A DNA stretch of 53,889 nt from Candidatus Bathyarchaeota archaeon (GTDB lineage: Archaea; Thermoproteota; Bathyarchaeia; Bathyarchaeales; Bathycorpusculaceae), in NCBI GenBank assembly GCA_937873375.1, contig CALMWK010000163.1:1-53889 (forward strand). Direction: 5' to 3'. How positions within the stretch are numbered: position 1 is the first letter of the stretch; every line of letters starts with the position of its first letter. The translations under genes and the position numbers were made by a program. The notes under the pieces are model-generated. The model had not been told where the DNA came from. It made no database searches and was given only the letters and a program-made list of their open reading frames with translations. Positions 9,776-20,200 of this stretch are shown here, in pieces.

Positions 9776-10062
9776 TATTCGTCACCTTTGTCAAGTTTCA
9801 TAGTTATCGCTTTAGTGGGGCACTCGTTAGCGCATATCCCGCAACCCTTGCAGAAATTGAGGTCAATCTCTATTTTTCCCAATTCTGGACGCCAACGTAT
9901 GGCACCGTCAGGGCAGTAAATCACGCAGATAAGGCAGGTTGTGCATTTCTCCAAGTCCCGCACAGGTGTATACGTCTTCCAATCGCCAGTCAAAAAGCTA
10001 GTACTGGATTTTGGACAAACGCCTGCAGGCGAAATTTCTTTCCAAGTTTTTTCGCGACTCAT
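9775..10062 (-). CDS. porD: pyruvate:ferredoxin oxidoreductase delta subunit (2x[4Fe-4S])
   Basis: CTTCLICVIYCPDGAI...CKGCGICANECPTKAI. Confidence 0.95.
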   Translation of the reverse strand: MSREKTWKEISPAGVCPKSSTSFLTGDWKTYTPVRDLEKCTTCLICVIYCPDGAIRWRPELGKIEIDLNFCKGCGICANECPTKAITMKLDKGDE

Positions 10063-10622
10063 TCCACTTTTGCCTCCTCATATGCCTGTTTGATGACAGC
10101 CATGTTTTTCTCGGCAATTTCGGGTCTGAATTTTTCTTTAACAGCTGTAGCTATTCCTTCCATGGAAACAATTTCTGTGGCACGTGCAACAACACCCAGC
10201 AGAGCAGTGTTCGTTATTGGTGCGCCCAACATTTTTAGGGCGATTTCAGTTGCGGGAACAGTCCACACATGCCCTTTCTCCACTCTGAGACGCGCTTTAA
10301 TCGCAGAGGGCTCCTCTGTGGAGTTAATTATGAGAACGTCATCGTCTCTGTTCAGACCAGCGGTCACTGGAACAGTTTTCAACAACGTGTTGTCCAAGAC
10401 TATAACCACATCTGGATCATAAATTGAACAGTGAATCCGAATGGGCTCGCTGCTGATTCGGGTAAACGCCGTTACAGGTGCACCCATCCGTTCTGGACCA
10501 AACTCGGGGAAAGATTGAATATATTTTCCTTCAGCAAGAGCTGTCCGCGCCAAGAGTTCACTTGCAGTCCAAGCGCCTTGTCCGCCCCTACCATGCCATC
10601 TGAATTCTAACATTTTTTTCAA
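10059..10622 (-). CDS. porC: pyruvate:ferredoxin oxidoreductase gamma subunit
   Basis: EFRWHGRGGQGAWTASELLARTALAEGKYIQSFPEFGPERMGAPVTAFTRIS. Confidence 0.95.
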   Translation of the reverse strand: MKKMLEFRWHGRGGQGAWTASELLARTALAEGKYIQSFPEFGPERMGAPVTAFTRISSEPIRIHCSIYDPDVVIVLDNTLLKTVPVTAGLNRDDDVLIINSTEEPSAIKARLRVEKGHVWTVPATEIALKMLGAPITNTALLGVVARATEIVSMEGIATAVKEKFRPEIAEKNMAVIKQAYEEAKVE

Positions 10623-10891
10623 GTTGTCCCTTTACTCCCTATGATTGTTTAAAGTGTGTTAAGGTTCTTTCATATACATTTCGACATAAAATACAGGTAT
10701 GGACATATCAATTGGCAAGTTGTGTCTTTCATACTAATATGTCGACCTTGACTTTATCTACAAAACTGCGTGGACTAATATAAGTTTTTACGCACTATTG
10801 AGTAAAAGTCTTGTTGGAAAAATTTTAGTAACGTGCGGTCACACGAAATGTTTTTACAGCGAAAAAAATAAATTCTATACAAGGGAACATA

Positions 10892-12367
10892 ATGCCTGAT
10901 GTTATTTTAACAAGTGACCGAACGCTAATGAGCAACTACCACAACAACGAGTTTTTAGGTTTCGGCACCTGTGCTCCTCCAAACTTCGTGCCTGAATGGC
11001 TCTACACGTACCTATTTTTTCCTCATATTAAAACAAAACAGGGCATTCCTGTGGCAGCGCCTTACGGCTTGAGGAAAGCTGAAGCTCAACTTCTGAAAGA
11101 GGGCTTTGATGTTGCTACAGTAAGCCCAAAACACCTAAAACATTTCATCGGCGAAGCAAAAGCTTTAGGCATCTACATTATGGATCCATTTGGTTTGGGT
11201 CCTGCATCCAGCACGCTAGCTGCGATTTTGAAGAAGGAGCCGTATTTGGCAAAGCACTTCAAGGGTTTGCTAAACACGCCAGAGGTTGTGGAAGCTAAAA
11301 AACGAGGGTTGAAAGTAGTTGTTGGCGGTCCTGGAGCGTGGCAGTTCAAGTATCGCCCAGAATTTGTTGAGAGTAGCGGGATAGATTGTATAGTGGAAGG
11401 CGAAGCAGAGAAAGTTTTGGGCAAAGTTTTCAGAACCGCTTTGAACGGCGAGAAACTGCCTAAACACTACGAAGTTGATATGGGTAATGTGCCCAAGCTT
11501 GAAGATATTCCAGATATTGTTCAGCCTTCCGTGAACGGCTTAGTTGAGATTGGACGCGGTTGCTGTAGAGGCTGCGAATTCTGCAATGTAACGTTAAGAC
11601 CCCTGCGGTGGTATCCAGTTGAAAAGATTCTGCGGGAAATAGACGTGAACATTGAACTGGGCAAGAATCAGGGGGTGTGTCTTCACGGCGAAGACGTTAT
11701 GCTATACGGTTCCAACAACGTAACCCCCAACGATGAAAAATTGCTTAAACTTCATGAAGCAGTTATGAAGAAAGCGGATAGCATCAGCTGGAGTCACTGT
11801 TCACTGGCTGCAGTAGCGTCAAAGCCCAAACTTTTTGCGCAGATAAGCGAAATGATACTTGCCAAGCAAGCATGGTGGGGAGCAGAAATTGGCATCGAAA
11901 CGGGTTCGGCGATGCTTGCAAAGAAAATTATGCCTGCAAAGGCGCTTCCCTTCAAAGCTGAAGAGTGGCCTGAAGTGGTCAAGCAGGGCATGGGTTTGAT
12001 GCATGATAGTTTGTTGGTTCCTGCGGGAACTTTGATTGTGGGGCTGCCTGAAGAACGCGAAGAAGACCTATTGAAGACCATGGAGTTGGTGGATGACTTA
12101 AAAGACTGCCGAAGCTTGATTGTGCCCTTGTTCTTTGTTCCGCTAGGCAGGCTGAAAAGCGAGGACTGGTTCAAGCAAACAGAATTGACCGAACTACACA
12201 AACAACTACTCGTTCAATGTGCTGAGCATGATTTTCGCTGGGTGGGCAACCTCATGGATATGACGTTCGCGGGCAAATGGTATAGCCCAGCACTAAAGGG
12301 AGGGTACAAGTTTTTCGCGTGGATGGCTAAACGCAAAACAAAACAGCACGTCAAAAGTTTCCACTGA
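10892..12367 (+). CDS. B12-binding-like radical SAM protein
   Basis: Radical SAM cluster motif EIGRGCCRGCEFCNVT (CxxxCxxC); N-terminal Rossmann-like region ending VVGGPGAWQF..CIVEGEAEKVL. Confidence 0.88.
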   Translation: MPDVILTSDRTLMSNYHNNEFLGFGTCAPPNFVPEWLYTYLFFPHIKTKQGIPVAAPYGLRKAEAQLLKEGFDVATVSPKHLKHFIGEAKALGIYIMDPFGLGPASSTLAAILKKEPYLAKHFKGLLNTPEVVEAKKRGLKVVVGGPGAWQFKYRPEFVESSGIDCIVEGEAEKVLGKVFRTALNGEKLPKHYEVDMGNVPKLEDIPDIVQPSVNGLVEIGRGCCRGCEFCNVTLRPLRWYPVEKILREIDVNIELGKNQGVCLHGEDVMLYGSNNVTPNDEKLLKLHEAVMKKADSISWSHCSLAAVASKPKLFAQISEMILAKQAWWGAEIGIETGSAMLAKKIMPAKALPFKAEEWPEVVKQGMGLMHDSLLVPAGTLIVGLPEEREEDLLKTMELVDDLKDCRSLIVPLFFVPLGRLKSEDWFKQTELTELHKQLLVQCAEHDFRWVGNLMDMTFAGKWYSPALKGGYKFFAWMAKRKTKQHVKSFH

Positions 12368-12422
12368 ATAACTAAACTTAAATAGTCTTTTTCAAACTGA
12401 GAGTGGAGTAGTACAATGTTGT

Positions 12423-12496
12423 GCCGCCGTGGCTCAGCCCGGTAGAGCGGCTGGCTGTTAACCAGTCGGTCAAAGGTCCGAATCCTTTCGGCGGCG
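12423..12496 (+). tRNA. tRNA-Asn(GTT), CCA encoded (12497-12499)
   Basis: GCCGCCG...CTGGCTGTTAACCAG...AAAGG-TCCGAAT-CCTTT-CGGCGGC-G-CCA. Confidence 0.95.
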
Positions 12497-12606
12497 CCAC
12501 TTCCCAGTTACATTTATACCGAAATCGCTTTTTTGAAATTTCAGTTCATGTTTGCGTAGAACGGTTTTTCTATGCTAAAGTACACTAGTATTTTTCGGGT
12601 GTTTTT

Positions 12607-12990
12607 GTGGAAAACAAAAAGCAGTACAGAAAACTAACCCCTAAAGAGGAAAGCGTCATCGTCCATAAAGGTACGGAGGTGCCGTTCACAGGCAAGTACT
12701 TTGCTTTCTGGGAGAAAGGTACCTACGTCTGCAAACGCTGCGGCACACCACTTTATCGCTCCGAGAGCAAGTTTGAGTCTGACTGTGGTTGGCCAAGCTT
12801 CGACGACGAAATTCAAGGAGCAGTCAAAAGGAAAACCGACGCGGACGGAGTGCGCACTGAAATTTTATGTGCTAAATGTGGCGCCCACTTAGGACATGTG
12901 TTCTTGGGGGAGCGCTTCACAGAAAAGAACACGCGGCACTGCGTCAACAGTATTTCAATGGATTTCATACTCGACACTTTAGAAAAGTAG
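12607..12990 (+). CDS. msrB: peptide-methionine (R)-S-oxide reductase
   Basis: CKRCGTPLYRSESKFESDCGWPSFDD...CAKCGAHLGHVFLGERFTEKNTRHCVNSISM. Confidence 0.95.
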   Translation: MENKKQYRKLTPKEESVIVHKGTEVPFTGKYFAFWEKGTYVCKRCGTPLYRSESKFESDCGWPSFDDEIQGAVKRKTDADGVRTEILCAKCGAHLGHVFLGERFTEKNTRHCVNSISMDFILDTLEK

Positions 12991-13115
12991 TTACTGTGTC
13001 ACGTACTTGTGGTTACTTGCGGCAAATTTCCTGCACTGGAAAATAGAAAAGGCATTTGAACATATTCAGCGTGAACCTTAAATATCCACTGAAAACATTG
13101 ACTATCTGAGCACAC

Positions 13116-13436
13116 GTGGAAAGCCAATACAAGAAATTTCACTTCCAAGAAGTCGACTGTCTAATTTATTTTTCGCCTAATGGCAATTCTGGAAAGTACT
13201 GCAATTATAATGTGGTGCTTGTTGACAGGAAAACTGGGAAAGCACAACCTGAAAAAGTTGTTAAGCTTGGCGATTTTCTTGACAGCCCCGAAATTGAGCA
13301 AAAATACCCTCACACGATTGGTTACTTCAAGGTTTCCTCGGGAGAGAAAGAAAATTTTAAACCTGAGTACTTGGAGTTGAGGGTAATTAGAACGGTTGAG
13401 GAGTTCTGGCTGTTCCTTAACGCCTTAGACATATAG
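13116..13436 (+). CDS. hypothetical protein
   Basis: 106-aa ORF (GTG start) in a gene-free gap; no recognised motif. Confidence 0.5.
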   Translation: MESQYKKFHFQEVDCLIYFSPNGNSGKYCNYNVVLVDRKTGKAQPEKVVKLGDFLDSPEIEQKYPHTIGYFKVSSGEKENFKPEYLELRVIRTVEEFWLFLNALDI

Positions 13437-13571
13437 CCCTACAATAGTAAACAAAATATTCTCCGAAGTCTGACGACCTTGAAGGCTGGAATAACCTTTT
13501 CAAAAGGAAAATAACAGGGTGCAAAAGACTTAACAGTGCCCGATACGTTACGTTTTATTGAGGAGAATTAA

Positions 13572-13769
13572 TTGACTGAGGGAAATAAAATGGCAAAAAA
13601 ATCAGACGATTTTGGCGACACCTTACTTAAAGTGATTGACAAGCTCGCTGGAAAGGAATCTGACATTAAACTTAGTTTTCAAGACCTCACTTTGGAAGTT
13701 GGCATGATGAAAGCCAAACTTAACGGCTCTATAGTTTTAGATGTCCTTTACGTATCAGAAAAGAAGTAA
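13572..13769 (+). CDS. hypothetical small protein
   Basis: 65-aa ORF immediately before another same-strand small ORF. Confidence 0.5.
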   Translation: MTEGNKMAKKSDDFGDTLLKVIDKLAGKESDIKLSFQDLTLEVGMMKAKLNGSIVLDVLYVSEKK

Positions 13770-13795
13770 AACGCTTCCTTAAAGCGGGTGCAGCT

Positions 13796-14164
13796 GTGCA
13801 GTTATCAACTTGGTTAGGTCAGGTTATCAAATCGGGAGAAGCCACGTTATTTACGGGCGATGTTGAAGCTCTTCAAATAAAAGCTGAAAACAACAAAATT
13901 GAGCTTAAAACAGATAATAAAAAATTTTTGAAAGATATTGTTGGTAGCGCAGGAAATAAAAGAGCCATCCGAAGTAAGCTTGCACAGTTAAAAAGCATGG
14001 CGGGTGAACTGAAGGATGAGGGACTTACTTACACCCTTTCTTACAAAGGCACTCGGGTACTAACCATAGGTTCAGAGGCTAAACCCAAGTTTTCACGTGC
14101 AATAACGCGGACAAACGCCATAGAAATTAACAGTATGCGTAAGTTGCTAGAAATAAGCGTTTAA
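13796..14164 (+). CDS. hypothetical protein
   Basis: 122-aa ORF, GTG start, 26 nt after the preceding ORF. Confidence 0.55.
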   Translation: MQLSTWLGQVIKSGEATLFTGDVEALQIKAENNKIELKTDNKKFLKDIVGSAGNKRAIRSKLAQLKSMAGELKDEGLTYTLSYKGTRVLTIGSEAKPKFSRAITRTNAIEINSMRKLLEISV

Positions 14165-14291
14165 GACATGCGCTCAGCCGTCAACGTTTTTGATGTCCCA
14201 GTAAGCGGTTGCAGATGCAACGCTCAAGAATCAGATATACCTGCAAATTTAAGAGTTAGCAGAGTATAGTTTTGGTAACCTTCAACAGGGT

Positions 14292-15137
14292 GTGGATGGC
14301 TTGGGCGTTTTTGTGATAAAAGCGGACGGCTCCAGACAGTTGTTTGACAAAGAGAAAGTTATCAGGACCTGTTTGAGGATGGGCGCAAACAGGCAAGTTG
14401 CTTATGAGATTGCAACGAAAATTGAAGAGCGGCTTTATGATGGCATAACAACGGCTAAAATTCTTCAAATGCTTTTCAGGTTTCTGCCCAAGTACAGACC
14501 CGCCACGCGACATCTTATTGATTTGCGGAAAGGTTTAAGCTTGATGCGTTCTAAGCCTGAATTTGAAGTGTTTGTTCAGCTTTTGTTGGCGCACCATGGC
14601 TTTGAGGTTACTCCAAATCAGATTATCAAGGGAAAATGTGGGGAGCATGAAGTTGACGCTGTAGCAAGGAAAGGCGGCGTTACATATTATGTGGAGGCGA
14701 AGCATCATGAGAACTATCACACTCCTACGGGGTTGGATGAAAGCCGCATAGCCAGAGCAGTCCTGGAGGACGTCACTGAGGGGTTTAGTTTAGGCGTAAA
14801 TGGCTTGAAAGTTGACCGCGCCATGATAGTCACGAACACTCGGTACTCAGAGCATGCAACGCGTTATGGTTCGTGCAGGGGCATTCTTCAGATTGGGTGG
14901 AGTTCCCCGATGGGTCTTGATTTGCGGGATATGATTGAAGAAAAAAAGTTGTATCCGTTAACTTGCCTTCGGGGTTTACGGTGGGAAGTGCAGGAGAAGC
15001 TGGGAAATGCTGGTGTAGTGCTCATTAAGCAGTTAGTTGAGGAAAACCCATATGCGCTTGCTATGAAAACGGGGCTTTCGCGGATGGCTCTTGGGGAAAT
15101 CGTTGAAAGAGCGCATGCTGTAATGCAAAACCTTTGA
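14292..15137 (+). CDS. ATP-cone domain fused to Mrr/HJC-like restriction-endonuclease-fold nuclease
   Basis: N-terminus VIKADGSRQLFDKEKVIRTCLRMGANRQVAYEIATKIEERLYDGITT is ATP-cone-like; then FEVFVQLLLAHHGFEV..GKCGEHEVDAVARKGGVTYYVEAKHH, a PD-(D/E)xK core. Confidence 0.85.
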   Translation: MDGLGVFVIKADGSRQLFDKEKVIRTCLRMGANRQVAYEIATKIEERLYDGITTAKILQMLFRFLPKYRPATRHLIDLRKGLSLMRSKPEFEVFVQLLLAHHGFEVTPNQIIKGKCGEHEVDAVARKGGVTYYVEAKHHENYHTPTGLDESRIARAVLEDVTEGFSLGVNGLKVDRAMIVTNTRYSEHATRYGSCRGILQIGWSSPMGLDLRDMIEEKKLYPLTCLRGLRWEVQEKLGNAGVVLIKQLVEENPYALAMKTGLSRMALGEIVERAHAVMQNL

Positions 15138-15148
15138 TGCATTGGGTG

Positions 15149-16390
15149 TTAGGGTTTTGGTGTGAGCGTTACTGTGGCGTAGTTGTTTTCTTGGAAGTAC
15201 TTGTTTGCGGTTTCAGCGATGTCATTTGAAGTTATCGCCTTTAGGTTCTGGATGTAGTCGGTCAGGGCGTTTGGGCTGCTAAACAGCATCTCCATACTGG
15301 CCAGAGTTTCAGGCAGGTTGGTGGGGCTGTCAACTTCGCGGTAAATTGCGCCCAGAATCATGTCTTTGGCTTTGGTGAGTTCCGCCGCAGGAACTTTTTC
15401 GGTTCGTATTTTTTCCAGTTCTTTACGAAGAAGCGTGGTGGTTTTGCTTAGGTTTTTGGTTTTTACGGCGCAGTCTATGTGGAAGTATCCGTAGTCTATG
15501 CCGCATTCTTGGCTTGACAGGATATTGTATGCGAGGGCTCTTTTTTCGCGCATTTCAATAAACAACCGTGAGCTGGCGCCTCCTCCAAGTATGGCATTGA
15601 TTAATTCGAGTGCGGGTATGTCGGCGTGTTTTCCCGAGACTGTTCTTGTGCCTATGCTCAGGTACGCTTGGGCGAGACCCCTCTTTGTCTGAGTTATTGT
15701 TTTTTTAGGCGATTTATTTTCAGGGCAGTTTATGGTGTTGGTTGGGGTTTTGCTGTTTTGTGTGGAATCAAAGTTTTGGAATACGTTTTCAACTTGGTTT
15801 TCTGAGAATTGTCCTGTGATTGCCAAAACGATGTTGCTTGGGACGTATTGGGCGTTATGGGTTTGCTCTATGTCGTTGAGAGCCAAGTTGCTTACGGTTT
15901 TCTTGTAGCCTGATACGGGGTACCTTACGGGGTGACTACTGAAAAGACATTGGGTGAGCATTTCGTCGATTTGGGTCCAAGGGTTGTCGGAGGCTTCGGC
16001 AATCTCGTGCAGGATTATTTTTTGTTCGCGCTCAAAATTTTCCTTCTCAAAACGTGAGTCAAACAGCAGCTCGGACATAATTTTTGATGCCTTATCGACT
16101 TTTTCGGGGGCAACATCGGCGATGGTCATGGTGTAATCGTGCGTAGTAAAGAAGTCTAGGCATCCGCCTAGCCGCTCTATGTACCGTGATAGTTGAATTC
16201 TTTCAGGTGAGCCACCTGCTATCATGTGTTCGAGAAAGTGGGCGGTTCCCGATTTGTCTTCAGCGTCGGCGTTGGAGCCATACTTTAGGGCAATAGCCAG
16301 TTGGGTGGTCATTCCAGAGGCACGGGGAAAAAGCAGCGCTGTCAAACCATTTAAAAGAACTTCGCGTTTCCACTGCAAACGGCCTTGCAT
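15149..16390 (-). CDS. M16-family zinc peptidase
   Basis: GTAHFLEHMIAGGS (HxxEH) and downstream EQKIILHEIAEASDNP; C-terminal GGGASSRLFIEMREKRALAYNI. Confidence 0.92.
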   Translation of the reverse strand: MQGRLQWKREVLLNGLTALLFPRASGMTTQLAIALKYGSNADAEDKSGTAHFLEHMIAGGSPERIQLSRYIERLGGCLDFFTTHDYTMTIADVAPEKVDKASKIMSELLFDSRFEKENFEREQKIILHEIAEASDNPWTQIDEMLTQCLFSSHPVRYPVSGYKKTVSNLALNDIEQTHNAQYVPSNIVLAITGQFSENQVENVFQNFDSTQNSKTPTNTINCPENKSPKKTITQTKRGLAQAYLSIGTRTVSGKHADIPALELINAILGGGASSRLFIEMREKRALAYNILSSQECGIDYGYFHIDCAVKTKNLSKTTTLLRKELEKIRTEKVPAAELTKAKDMILGAIYREVDSPTNLPETLASMEMLFSSPNALTDYIQNLKAITSNDIAETANKYFQENNYATVTLTPKP

Positions 16391-16429
16391 GCTAAAAAAG
16401 GGGCGATTGCCCTCTAAATAGGTTGATGG

Positions 16430-16822
16430 TTAACGTTTGTTTTTTACCACAAGAACATTGCAGTATGCGTTGCCGACAACTTTTTTTGACACGCTGCCCA
16501 GCAGCATTGACACTTTTCCGCCTAAGCCTCGGCTGCCTACCACGATGAGGTCAATGTTTTCCTGCTTAGCCATAGTCGTTAAGATTTTTGCGGTGTCAGA
16601 ACCCACAACCAAAGCTACGTCGTGCGCTATGTTTTCTTTTTTTAGTTCATGTGCGGCTTCGTTGAGGATGGTTTCTGCTTTTGTTTCTGAGCCTTTCTCG
16701 TAAACGGTGACTACTTTAATGAAGCCTGAAAAATGTTTAGCTATGGTTATTGCTTCGGCGAGGGCGTGTGTTGACTGAAGTGAACCATCTGCGCCTACTA
16801 AAATTCTGATTTTTTCAAACAT
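16430..16822 (-). CDS. universal stress protein, UspA family
   Basis: ILVGADGS...IDLIVVGSRGLGGKVSMLLGSVSKKVVGNAYCNVLVVK. Confidence 0.93.
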   Translation of the reverse strand: MFEKIRILVGADGSLQSTHALAEAITIAKHFSGFIKVVTVYEKGSETKAETILNEAAHELKKENIAHDVALVVGSDTAKILTTMAKQENIDLIVVGSRGLGGKVSMLLGSVSKKVVGNAYCNVLVVKNKR

Positions 16823-17018
16823 AAGTCGCCAATCACTAATTAAGAGCTACAAGAAGATAATATTTTCGCTGTTAGTACCTCATCAAAAGACCTCTATAAC
16901 ATAAAGTGTTCTTTCGTGTACCCTCAAATGTAAATGCACTTGAAAACAAACAAGCATATTTCTCGTCACTGAAAGCTTGCGCTAAAGAATTATTAGGGCT
17001 ATCAGCGTAACCTTTGTT

Positions 17019-17132
17019 ATGGCAGCGCCAAATTGTCCTTGTCCCGAAAAAAAATGTGTTCATCATGGCAATTGTGAAGAGTGTGTGAAAAATCATAGGG
17101 AAAAGGGCGAGTGGCCATTTTGCTCAAGGTAA
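17019..17132 (+). CDS. small cysteine-rich protein (37 aa), not in ORF track
   Basis: Manual translation MAAPNCPCPEKKCVHHGNCEECVKNHREKGEWPFCSR*; six Cys in 37 aa. Confidence 0.75.
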   Translation: MAAPNCPCPEKKCVHHGNCEECVKNHREKGEWPFCSR

Positions 17133-17247
17133 GTTATGCATGATTTGGCAGAGTCACGTGTTTTTCGCGAAATTCAATAGAATATAAAACTATTCTGAAA
17201 GCTAAAAAGAATGTGTGAAAAACAGGTATTAGGATACTGAGGTAAGC

Positions 17248-20200
17248 TCAAGATTGAATCTGATAGTTAATTTGACCGTTTTTGTTTGCCTTCGGAATCG
17301 TCATCACGAATTTTGCGCCTTCGCCCGGTTTGCCTGTTTCTTGGATTTGCCAGCCGTAAACCTCAGTCATCTTCCTAATCAGGAACAGACCAAAGCCTGT
17401 GCTGCCGCCTGTGCTAAAGCCTTCCTTGAAAAGGTTTGACTTATTCTCTTCAGTTATGCCTACACCATCGTCTTCATAGACCAATCGTAAGCTGTCCTGA
17501 CCTTCATCTTCAAAGTAGACTCTTATGGTTGTTGTTTTTTTGCCGTATTTTCTTGTGTTGTCGATGAAATTGAAGAATAGCTGCCGTAGAAATGAATCTG
17601 CAAGAACAGTTAAGCCATGGCAATCATTGACTACTTTGATTGTTAAACCAGAAAAAAGTGAAGCTGCTTCGTTTGCCGCTTTCTCCACGTTAACATAGGT
17701 CAAGTCTTCAGCACCTAGTTGCTCGTACATTTTGGCGAACTCAAAAATCTTCACTGAGTCCTTAACAGCCTGCTCAATCTTGCCAAGCCCATCTATTATG
17801 TCGGCTTGATCTGCATGCTTCTTTTTCAGCAAATACGCATAACCAGTCGCCGCAGTGAGCTTGTTGCGAACATCATGCCTCGTCAACCCGCCAACCACAC
17901 GCAATTTCTCATTCATTATGGCAATTCTTTCGCTGTTTTCTTCGAGTTTCTCCTCAGCTTTCTTGCGCTCCGAAATGTCTGCTACCAACGCAAGTGTACC
18001 AACGCTGTTTCCTTCATCATCTTTAATAGGTGAAGCAGCTACACTTGCATAGATGCGGGTTCCGTCTTGGCGAGTAAAAACAAACTCACATTGGCTTTGA
18101 GTGCCGAGTTTGCAGCCCTCCAAATTGCTCGTAGCAAATTCTTTATACTGTGTATCCATGAATGCGCCTAAATCCTGTCCGATCATTTCGCCTTCAGTGT
18201 ACCCCAGCATCTCTGCCATGCGAGGGTTAACAAAAACTGTCTTGTAGCTATTGTCCAGTGCCCAAACACCCTCATGTGCAAGCTCAACCAACATACGGTA
18301 TTTTGTTTCGCTTTCCATCAAAGCCGCCTCTACTCTCTTAGCTTCCGTCACATCTCGATATATGCTGTAAAGAAACGTCTTTCCAGATAGCGCAATCGCC
18401 TGCGAAATAATTACGACATCTCTAACGTCGCCGTTTTTGGTGCGGTGTTTAGTTTCCCATTCAGCTTTGCCCACACGCAATATCTTATCTATCCTATCTC
18501 GGGTTTCAAGGGGAGTTTCGTCGGCTTTATAGTCGTAGATGCTACGTTTTGCAAATTCTTCTCTGGAATAACCTAGCTGCTTGTGGGCTTCTTCATTGAA
18601 TTCAACAGGAACCCCAGTTTGGGGGTCAATAATTAAGACACCCAATGGGGTCTGATCAAATAGGGCGTGGTAGCGTCTTTCTGCTTGTTGAATTTGTGTT
18701 TCCATTTGTTTTCTTTCGGTAATGTCTCTGGCTACGTGAATTATCACTGTCTTGCCTTCGGGATTTTTCACAGGGCGAGCCGAGACTTCCACGATTCGCT
18801 GATTGTTGTTTTCGTCAAGATGGATATGCTCAACCGTCACGGGTTTGTCAGTTTCTAGCACTTCTCGAATTGGACAAATATCATTTGGAGGTTGACAGGG
18901 AGCAGATCTGTGGTGCGTCATTTCATAGCATGTTTTTCCAACAGCATCTTCTTTTTTCAGCTTCATCTGCTTTAGTGCTGCTTCATTGACAGTGATTATC
19001 TTATAGTCGTCAGGGTCAATCACTAAAAGAGCATCGCCAAGAGAGTTAATTATTCTTTCATCAAACGCCTTCAAATTCCTCAAATTTTCTGAGGCTTTCG
19101 CGCGTTCGGTTATGTCGCGTATAGACCCTACTACGCCTATAGTGTTGCCTGCTCCATCCGTAACCTTTTGCCTAACCGTAGAGTAAACCCTGTCGCCAAC
19201 TGTCTCATCCGCAGAAACAAACCCCGATTGCAGCGCCTTCATGTCAGCTTCGTTACAGACCTGAGCGGCTTCCTTAGGCAATAGTTCAAAATCTGATTTG
19301 CCAATAGCTTCTCCGGGTTTTAGTCCAAGAAACTGTTCCAACGCCCTGTTGGCTGCAACATATTTCAAGGTTTTATCTTTGAAAAAGACAAGATCAGGCA
19401 AAGAGTTGAAAACGTGTCTAAGTTGCTCTTCACTTTCCTTTAGCACTTCGGTTTTTTTGCGTTCGGTGATATCTCGCGCTAAAGCAATTACTAATGTTTC
19501 TTCGTCAAAAATTATAGAACTTAGAGTTACCTCTATTGGAAATACGTTTTTGTCCTTACGTTTTTGGGTGCTCTCGAAACTAACAGATCCCCCCGCAAGC
19601 ACCTTAGCCCAAATGTCGCCTCGCGCCACATCTTTGTCCGCGACAGGAGAAATATCGGGTATATTCATTGAAAGCAGTTCTTCTTTAGTGTACCCCAGAC
19701 TTTCACACGCTTTCTGATTCACATCAACAATTTGACCGTTTGCATCGTGAACAAAAATTGCTTCTGCTGCCTGCTCCATAAGAGTGCGATAACGTCTTTC
19801 GCTCTCCTCTAACGCAGATTTTGTTTTAGCTCTTTCCGTGGCTAAGCGTATGCCGTGTGCGAGTTCTCCGTAGACGGTTTCTGTTGAACCTTGCTTGTTA
19901 TGATACCCGTCGGCTCCAAGATTTAGAGCTTTTATGGCGACTTCTTCACGTCCCTTCCCCGTAAACAAAATAAACGGAACATCAACATTTTTTTCCTTTA
20001 ACTCCCCCAAAAAATCCAAACCATTCTTCCCAGGCATCTCATAATCAGAAACAACAACATCAAAACCACCATCCGCCAACTTTTGAAAAGCCACATCAAC
20101 CGAAGTTACCGTTTCAACCTCAAATGGGCCTTCCCCTTCAAGTATTTCTTTTGAAATCTCCAAAAAAGAAAAATCATCATCAACGTGTAAAACGCGAATA

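Noticed and set aside
9769-10422. 217-aa plus-strand ORF opposite porC/porD
   Set aside because: Antisense to two clear ferredoxin oxidoreductase subunits.
16872-17096. 74-aa minus-strand ORF
   Set aside because: Overlaps the Cys-rich small ORF on the plus strand, which has the stronger compositional signal.
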